Under the pieces are notes generated by a model, which was not told the origin of the DNA, did not search any database, and was given only the letters and a program-made list of their open reading frames with translations. The translations under genes and the position numbers were made by a program. 64,000 nucleotides of DNA from Sabethes cyaneus (lineage: Eukaryota > Arthropoda > Insecta > Diptera > Culicidae). This document shows positions 58,015 to 64,000 of this stretch, piece after piece. Each line of letters starts with the position of its first letter. The stretch's first letter is position 1. The stretch covers positions 47,298,044 to 47,362,043 of the forward strand of contig NC_071354.1 in the NCBI RefSeq assembly GCF_943734655.1, read 5' to 3'.

Positions 58015-59640
58015 AATCACAAAAATATGAATAGATAACGAAAATACGACGAAAACGTAACAAAACTACGAGAATGAAATGATGATGAGACGATGAATAC
58101 GAAGAAAACACAACAGATGATAAAAAAACAACGAAAGAACAAAAAAAACGGGCAGCAAATGGGCGATAAAAAGACGACACAAGAACGGTAAAAAGACATC
58201 AAAAAGACGACAGAAACATAACGAAAAGGTAATGACAAATAGGCAAAAAGCCCATTGAAAATCGACGGATGACGACAAAAATACAATGAAAAACTGCCGA
58301 AAAAACACCAACAAAGAGATTTACCAAAAACATTAGAAAAGGCAATAAAATCTGACAGCAAATTTGGGGTGAACCAACTACCGGAAAATAAATAAATAAA
58401 TCTGACTGTAAATCGCTGAAAAGAGACAAACGATGTAAAGATGGTAAAAGTACGATGAAAAGACGCCGAAACAACAACAAAAATAAGAAAAAACACGATA
58501 AAAAACAACGAATACTTTCAGACATAAAAATGATGAAAAAACAACGGCAAAAATGCGTCGAAAAGACAACAATGAGATAATGAAAAGATGTAAAAACAGC
58601 GACCAAAAACACCAAGAAAAACAAAAAACCATAACAAAAAGATCTTTAAAAGAGTTGAAAAAACAACGAAAATAACACGAAAAAACGGTAAAATACCCCA
58701 AAAAACGACAAAAATTGCAAAGAGGCATTAAAATCCAACAAAAACAAACACAATTAGGCGACAAAATGTGTAAAAAAAACGATAATTATAGGATGGACGA
58801 CGACGCCGAAACGACAGTTAAAAAACAACTTATTGGTTGTCTTTTTATATGGCCAAAGAGCAATGGGTTAACGTTAAAAGACCACTGTCCTAAAGATCAT
58901 CTTTTTAGGCAGTTATGGTTCTCTTGACAACAAAATGGAAGACCAGAAAGGGCGAAAATGTGATGAAAAGACTGCAAAAAAGACGACGCAAATGATAAAG
59001 AAACCGTCGAAAAATGCGACGACAAATGCAAAAACGGAGGACAACAAATGACGAACAGACGACGAAAAGCTTATGTTAAGATAGCTACCACCAGGCAGGC
59101 AGACCATGAAAAGACGACAAAAATACGACAGAGAGATGACAAGAAGACGGCAAAAACGTGTCAAAAAACTACAAAAAGATAACGAAAAAAAGACAGCAGA
59201 AAGACGAAATAGAAATAGACGACAAAAAGACGACGAAGAGACAGCCTAAAGACAGTGAAAGAAGTAAGCCGATGAAAATAAAAGACGACAGACGACAAAA
59301 ATACGACGAAAAGACACCGATAAAACGCCGAAGAAGTGACAAACAATGTCAGGAGAAATAGTAAAAACCGAAAAAAAACTAAGATTAGATACAGAAAATG
59401 TGACTACGAATGGCGAAACAAACTACAAATGAGGACTAAAAACGCAACAAAAGACAATGAAAAAGAATCACAAATCGCTGGAAAGAGAGAAAAAGACTAT
59501 GTAAAGAAGCCAGAAGGCAGTCACTGAAATACCACCGAACCGAAAAACTACACGAAGCAAAATGAAAGAGGGAAGGTGGAAAAATAGATGACAGATGAAT
59601 GATGGAAAAACAATAACGAAGATCGATAGTAAGCTTCCTT
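58015..59640. repeat. Purine-rich GACGAAAA repeat array (type c)
   Basis: About 1.6 kb of degenerate 10-15 bp variations on GACGACAAAAATACGACGAA with A+G strand bias, interrupted by non-repetitive pieces near 58320-58420 and 58830-58930. Confidence 0.7.
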
Positions 59641-60944
59641 GATTAATTCAAGTCAAATTTCAAATCTAAAACAAACGTGACAAAGAGTGATCACACATTT
59701 AGGAGGAATGAAAAGGAGTTCATACTTGTTAAAAAAAACTCTAGTACTTTAGAAAACAGGCAGTACCGCAAAATGAAAAAAAGTTGAAACGTGTAACCCT
59801 TTCTTCTTTTTGCTAAAACTATGGACTTTTCCTCAGTAAAGTCTGGCAACGCTGATGGGTGAACTGTGGTGCTGAGGTTTTAACCAAAGCACTGACATCT
59901 ATAGATCGTTGTATCACGATTATTGTTGTTTGTAACAGCAATTTTGGATCTCTTCTTTTACGGGCCCACAGCAAATTTTGCCCCGGATAAGACTTCCTAG
60001 TTTTGAGCCAGTAATTTCAAGGTGCTGCCCATACAAAAAAGTACAATGACGAATGAATAATAATGGAGACCACACAGTACTATTGAAAAAATTAATTTTC
60101 CCATTACTTATCTGATGACCAATTATTAAAAGCAATTGAGTAATCTGATTCTGTTGTGATTGGACATCCAAATGCTGACGATCGATCGTCGTCAATCATA
60201 ATGGACAATGATAATGTAATTATTAAAAAATTGCAAGTTTTCCATCCTTCCTTTCCTTTTTACGCATAAAGGTTACCATTAATGAACAGCAGCACGTGTG
60301 CCAATGCGTACGATCAAAATCAGATCGCTCTCCGCTCCGCGCGGTGGCTCATTTCGTTTCCTTTAAATTAGAAGTTAATAGTGACGATAAGTGCTTTCAT
60401 TACGAAAAAAATAGCTTTAGCTGATTATATTTATTATGTTTATTATGGCTCGAATCGAGCCCCGGTGGAAGAATAATAACTTTCTCAATAATTCTGTGCG
60501 ATAGTGGGCAAAAAAAAACCTAATAAGTTATGAAAAAATTACTGGCGCAAAAAGTGACATACATTTATGCTTGCCGTTCAATCAGTGCGGTTAATGCGGT
60601 GATAAATCTCAATTGGTATTGCATTTATTTATTGCTGCTGCTCAGCCGAGCACGGGAACGGGCAAAGTTTGATCTGGGGAAACTGGAAGGAAGGAAGCAG
60701 GTTCTCGTTCGTTCCTCAAAATTGCAACGAAATGAGATAATAAGACATGCAAGCTGTGCTCCATTTACAGGAAATTTGTTTTGATCGAAGTACATTATTT
60801 TGCGAAAGGCTCACTTTTTTAATAATTTAACTGGTCAAGTCATTTGCGAGATTAAAATGTTGACTTGCGATGTTTTCTGATTTTCAATTTCGAATAAAAA
60901 TTTAATAATTTAAAGAAATAAAGAGAGAAATTACTAAATCTTAC

Positions 60945-61070
60945 CTCAAGGTAGCCGACGGGTCCATTAAACGGGTAATCTCCCAGTCTTCGCTCTTCAT
61001 CGAGAAATTTGCCTGCTTTTCCGTTGGATGGGGGACAGAACAGCCCATAGTTGAAGCTTTCCTTTAATTC
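60945..61070 (-). CDS. Shank: Shank exon: C-terminal end of SPN domain
   Basis: This is the most 5' Shank exon in the window, 126 nt (42 codons, phase 0 to 0). It follows an acceptor preceded by a T-rich tract (ttattgttacag) and ends at CTTGAG before GTAAGA. It encodes ELKESFNYGLF, GKFLDEERRLGDYP and GPVGYLE, matching the end of the Shank/ProSAP N-terminal (SPN) domain. That domain is a ubiquitin-like F0-type fold which in vertebrate SHANKs binds small Ras-family GTPases and packs against the ankyrin repeats. The start of SPN and the initiator methionine must lie upstream, beyond the window edge. A 14.7 kb intron follows. Confidence 0.93.
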
Positions 61071-62049
61071 CTGTAACAATAAGTAGAAAAAAAACGAATT
61101 AAAATATTTTTTCAAGGTTGTCTTTGATGGTTTATGCTTTTATTCGAAGAAACTTGGAAAGTCATGAAGTAAAAACACCGGTCGCACGATTCGTTCCCAC
61201 TCCGTCACGAGGCATAGAAAAAGAACTTGTGACCTCGCAGCATCCGCACCGTACCTATACGGTTATGACATGTCGTTCAAGGTATTCTCGGAAATGGAAA
61301 TTATTTCACTCCGGGCGACATCTCAGATCCGGCACGGGTTCACGTGTTAGTGTCGCCTCCACAAAGTCTCTAAAACGGAGCCAAAGAGTTTCACCACCGC
61401 ACCCGGTGCGATGCCGCGGGTTCGATGAATAAAATGTTTGCAAATAAATCACTATGACGATGTTTCCATCCATCCACCCACCGGCAGCAGTGTTCCAGTC
61501 GCCGTTTAACATTCGAGCAAGCCCATCCGCCGCCGTAGTGATCTGCATATGTACACACAGTAGGCATTAGCCCTGGGGCGGCCGTAAAATGAGACGCTGT
61601 CTGCTGCTATGATTGGATGAAAATTCGAATTTCTCGAAAGAAGAGGAAGAGGAATCGTATTTGGCTGTTTCTCGAACGTCGAATTTTGCAACACCACTTT
61701 TTTTGAAAAATTAAATGAACGAGTGAAGTGTCATCGGCGAGGGGCTTCTTCCCAATGTCGGTACGATGCACGCATCATAAATCATCCGATGCTGTAAATT
61801 TTTATTAGCAAAAATAAGTTAATTCATTGAGTCGGATTCGGGTGAACAGAATTTAATTACGGTGCTTTCCGGTTCAGGAATCGTAGAAAATATTCACACC
61901 TTTAGTTAATGGTTCATGAAAAATTTGTTCCAGTAAGATGAGAACATATAATCATTTCGAAAGGTTTGCCATAAATAGGGAAACATTGAGTGTGTAGGTT
62001 TCAGACATAAACGAAAGGTGGGGCATTTAAAATCGATTTAGAAACCACT

Positions 62050-62157
62050 AAGCTTTTAGCGCTGAAAATCTTTCATTTTTCGTGATGCTCGCACTTTTCG
62101 ATTTTGAGGAATGACACCCAATCACAAACCTTGCGGTAAGACGTAGTCCTACGTCTA
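62050..62157 (+). repeat. Repeat ending in GACGTAGTCCTACGTC hairpin, copy 3
   Basis: CATTTTTCGTGATGCTCGCA, GGAATGACACC and GCGGTAAGACGTAGTCCTAC match 21345-21462. Confidence 0.75.
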
Positions 62158-62164
62158 ATTTAAT

Positions 62165-62260
62165 ACAGGGTGTCGACTCAAATCCAAAAATAAAATTCCC
62201 TGACTTTCCCTGATTTTCCCTGATGCTTCAAATATTTTTCCCTGACCCTCAAAACTCAAA
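62165..62260. repeat. CCCTGA-rich repeat
   Basis: CAGGGTGTCGACTCAAATCC followed by several TTCCCTGACTTTCCCTGATT phrases; it starts immediately after copy 3 of the hairpin repeat. It resembles an abundant insect interspersed repeat, but I cannot name it. Confidence 0.5.
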
Positions 62261-63042
62261 TATCAAGCTTATTTGGGTGATTTCTGGCTTAAGTTTTTAA
62301 TCCTTTAGCATAGCTTATGCGAGCTGCTGAAAACTAAAGCTAGATCTCTTCATGTTTTACGAACACATATCAAAGATTCTTAACCTATTTCTTACTAACG
62401 TTTCGAAAACGCCCTCTTCTATCGAGTATCGAGGGACAGTTATGTTTGAGGTATCAACTTGAATCCAAAGAAACAAAGATTGAGAAATAATCTAATCGAC
62501 CTGTTTTTGCGCAAAGCTTAGATGTTACATACAAAAAAATTACAGCCGTGTAAACATAACAAATCTTGCTAATTTTCAGTCAGCTCAAACTAGTAACTTT
62601 ACCGCTGGAAGGTGGACACATGTCTGCGAGTTTTCAGTTAAACTAAAACAAAACTTTCCTGGAAGTTCCAGCTTGTTATCTTTGCTGCAAAAAGCATGGG
62701 GTTAAGGAGATGATTCCCCAAAGATTTTTGGTACAAAAATGTGCGTTTTGCTGGCTTCGAGGTACGGCAAAACTTTAGCTAGATATATTATTGGAAAATG
62801 TCCAAATGGCAAATATTTTAACCCTCAATGGTGGACAGTTAAGACTAAAGCTGTGTGTCATGATTTCGGATTGCAACTATCGAGGCTTGAAAGCAACATT
62901 GACTCGAAGGTAGTTCGGTGGCCGGCCGTTCGGTCCGATGACCGTATATGGGTGTTGAGAATTAAGGCAAATTCTTCAACTACAACTTAATCAACGTATA
63001 GTCACCAACAAATCATAAATTCGATGGTACTAGGGACGAATT

Positions 63043-63251
63043 GAACCGCCCAGTTAGCTTCGAGGTACGATGCTGTTCTAACAAGCCAGTTGTGTTCGAA
63101 TCTCGGCTAGCTGGTTTTTGTTAGACGGAATCAGTAGGATCATTGCACTGACCCCGTAATTTTCCTTACTCTAACAGTAGGCTGCGAAGTCTGTAGATAA
63201 AGAAGGATAATGTCTAGTGACGGTTAATGCTCAAGACTTTGCTTAGCATTG
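63043..63251 (+). mobile_element. tRNA-derived SINE, copy 3, with 13-bp duplication
   Basis: Plus strand starts GAACCGCCCAGTTAGCTTCG (A-box-like TTAGCTTCGAGG), then TCTAACAAGCCAGTTGTGTT, a B box GTTCGAATCTC, TCAGTAGGATCATTGCACTG and GATAAAGAAGGATAATGTC, ending GACTTTGCTT. CTAGGGACGAATT is present on both sides (63030-63042, 63252-63264). The family resembles mosquito SINEs such as Feilai/TWIN; the name is from memory. Confidence 0.9.
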
Positions 63252-63389
63252 CTAGGGACGAATTCTATGACAGGTTCGAAATGATTTATGGGGTGCGCAC
63301 GACTTGAAAATTCAAGACTCTAGCTCCCAGATCGATCGTGTTTAACGGTCAAAACTTTTTGGAAGTCACAATATACAATTTTTTCTTAG

Positions 63390-63989
63390 CGACTTTGACC
63401 ACTATCTCGACGTAAGATTCACGCAAGGTTATCGAAATCGGCGAAGGCTCGCACTGAGAGGATGTTGCATTTCAACATCTAGCGGTTTACGGCATATGAC
63501 GTTGCAGTGGAGTACACCAGAAAGCTTGATCAACGAATCGCAGAACAGCAGGACGAAAGGGAATAAGACGTAAGTAGGCTGTGGAGGATCCGCCATAGCG
63601 CCAACAACTACGAGGGAAGTGATAGGCACTACGTGGGGAAGACAATCACCCTTATTCCGCGAGTCACGTGACTCAATACGACAATTGTCACTCGCCGTGA
63701 CTCGCCACGGCGAGTCGAATTGAGTACTGTCACCTAGGTGACAACCGTGTCCCCTAGGTAACAACCCCGTGTCACCTAAGTGACAAACCGTGTCACCTAG
63801 GCGACAATTGTCACCTCATTCGCGATGACTCCAAATTAGTTACGTCACTCGCCTCGCAGAATAAGGGTGAGTGTAACAGCTTGTTTGATGTCGAATGCCA
63901 GAAAATGACAAATGAGAAGAACAAGGCCAAGAGTCGCATGCTCACTGCGGATCACGTCAGAACAGAGAAACATGTAAGCTTTCTGCGTA
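63390..63989 (+). mobile_element. LINE ORF2 fragment interrupted by a MITE
   Basis: Plus strand, between-EN-and-RT region. Before the MITE: RMLHFNI, VAVEYTRKLDQRIAEQQDER and NNYEGSDRHYVG in mixed frames. After it: NSLFDVECQKMTNEKNKAKS then RMLTADHVRTEKH. The (W/L)FDxECQxxTxEKNxARSRML block is typical of mosquito RTE/Loner-like LINEs upstream of RT. The fragment runs on past or close to the window edge. Confidence 0.75.
63646..63870. mobile_element. Palindrome-rich MITE inside the LINE
   Basis: The ends TCACCCTTATTCCGCGAG and, reversed, TCACCCTTATTCTGCGAG are inverted repeats. The interior has four tandem copies of a roughly 21-23 bp unit centred on the palindrome TGTCACCTAGGTGACA (63728-63812), plus ACTCGCCGTGACTCGCCACG then GCGAGT, and GTCACGTGAC. 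225 bp with no coding capacity. Confidence 0.8.
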
Positions 63990-64000
63990 TTACGTAACCA

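Larger units (their letters stand above)
46255..60944 (-). other. Shank intron, 14.7 kb
   Basis: Contains the 1.5 kb palindrome, repeated low-complexity composites, nested MITEs, a SINE and a nested LINE pair. 46255-47810, 49350-50080, 57130-58010 and 59640-60940 hold no recognisable gene. Confidence 0.8.
47..61070 (-). other. Shank: Shank/ProSAP gene, partial, nine internal coding exons
   Basis: This entry summarises the gene model. Shank proteins are master scaffolds of the postsynaptic density and link receptors, Homer/GKAP-type adaptors and the actin cytoskeleton through SPN, ankyrin, SH3, PDZ, proline-rich and SAM modules. On the minus strand nine exons join with consistent phases into 994 codons: residues 1-42 end of SPN, about 43-296 linker and ankyrin repeats, 297-361 post-ankyrin linker, about 395-455 SH3, about 505-610 PDZ, then Ser/Gly/Pro-rich sequence. 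Domain order and several motifs (GKFLDEER, YKRRVY, HLEHLLFYGA, PRYNPRRR, GFGFILRGAKA, VYASVAEMKRKK) are those of the SHANK family. Introns run from 61 bp to 22.7 kb. Both ends of the gene lie outside the window. Family assignment is near certain; exact splice sites are read by eye. Confidence 0.95.
61071..64000 (-). other. Shank intron (at least 2.9 kb), runs off the window
   Basis: Upstream of the SPN-end exon. 61080-62040 shows nothing identifiable. Beyond it lie a repeat copy ending in a hairpin motif, a CCCTGA-rich repeat, a SINE and a MITE-interrupted LINE. Confidence 0.7.

Noticed and set aside
58017..58764. Several 100-160 codon minus-strand frames rich in Phe, Ser and Val
   Set aside because: Complement of the GACGAAAA repeat array; no conserved motif.
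61118..61432. 104-codon plus-strand frame in the intron upstream of the SPN-end exon
   Set aside because: Arg/Ser-rich with no recognisable domain or neighbouring exon; treated as chance.
63043..63251. Possible tRNA gene because of A- and B-box-like motifs
   Set aside because: The flanking 13-bp duplication and the non-tRNA tail shared with two other copies show it is a SINE.

Overview
This is eukaryotic, almost certainly dipteran, genomic DNA, and most likely a culicine mosquito (Aedes or Culex type). The reasons are one conserved animal gene split by very large AT-rich introns, tRNA-derived SINEs of a type I associate with culicine genomes, Tc1/mariner-like transposase of the mosquito DD37E type, and a dense load of degraded LINEs, foldback elements and MITEs. 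The species is inferred, not proven.

The only host gene I can support is on the minus strand: the Shank/ProSAP postsynaptic scaffold (Drosophila Prosap orthologue). Nine internal coding exons can be placed: 61070-60945, 46254-45923, 38032-37864, 37202-37008, 25595-25529, 2847-2653, 2068-1642, 1578-1377 and 1315-47. Every junction uses GT/AG sites, and all eight join in a single continuous frame, giving 2982 nt or 994 codons. In order they encode the end of the SPN domain, the ankyrin repeats, the post-ankyrin PRYNPRRR segment, an SH3 domain, a PDZ domain and the start of the long Ser/Gly/Pro-rich region. The start codon lies beyond position 64000. The rest of the proline-rich region and any SAM domain lie beyond position 1.

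Layout by plus coordinate: 1-2847 holds the four 3'-side exons with short introns. 2848-25528 is a 22.7 kb intron with LINE pieces, a 13-bp minisatellite, a MITE, a mariner remnant and a multi-copy inverted repeat. 25596-37007 is an 11.4 kb intron with a 2.3 kb foldback element that carries a nested palindromic MITE and a SINE, a deleted mariner, a Penelope-like element and more foldbacks. 38033-45922 is a 7.9 kb intron with a LINE RT fragment and long pyrimidine-rich low-complexity blocks. 46255-60944 is a 14.7 kb intron with a 1.5 kb palindrome, a repeated three-part low-complexity composite, and a LINE fragment inserted into another LINE with a 17-bp target duplication. 61071-64000 is intron containing a LINE interrupted by a palindrome-rich MITE, plus a SINE with a 13-bp target duplication.

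Apart from Shank, no intact protein gene, structural RNA gene, CRISPR array or microbial-type system is evident. The unusual aspect of the window is the number, size and nesting of inverted repeats inside the introns of one neuronal gene, which would be transcribed as part of its pre-mRNA. Many long open frames here (Phe/Ser/Leu-rich) are by-products of pyrimidine-rich repeats and are not annotated as genes. Repeat boundaries and family names were judged by eye.
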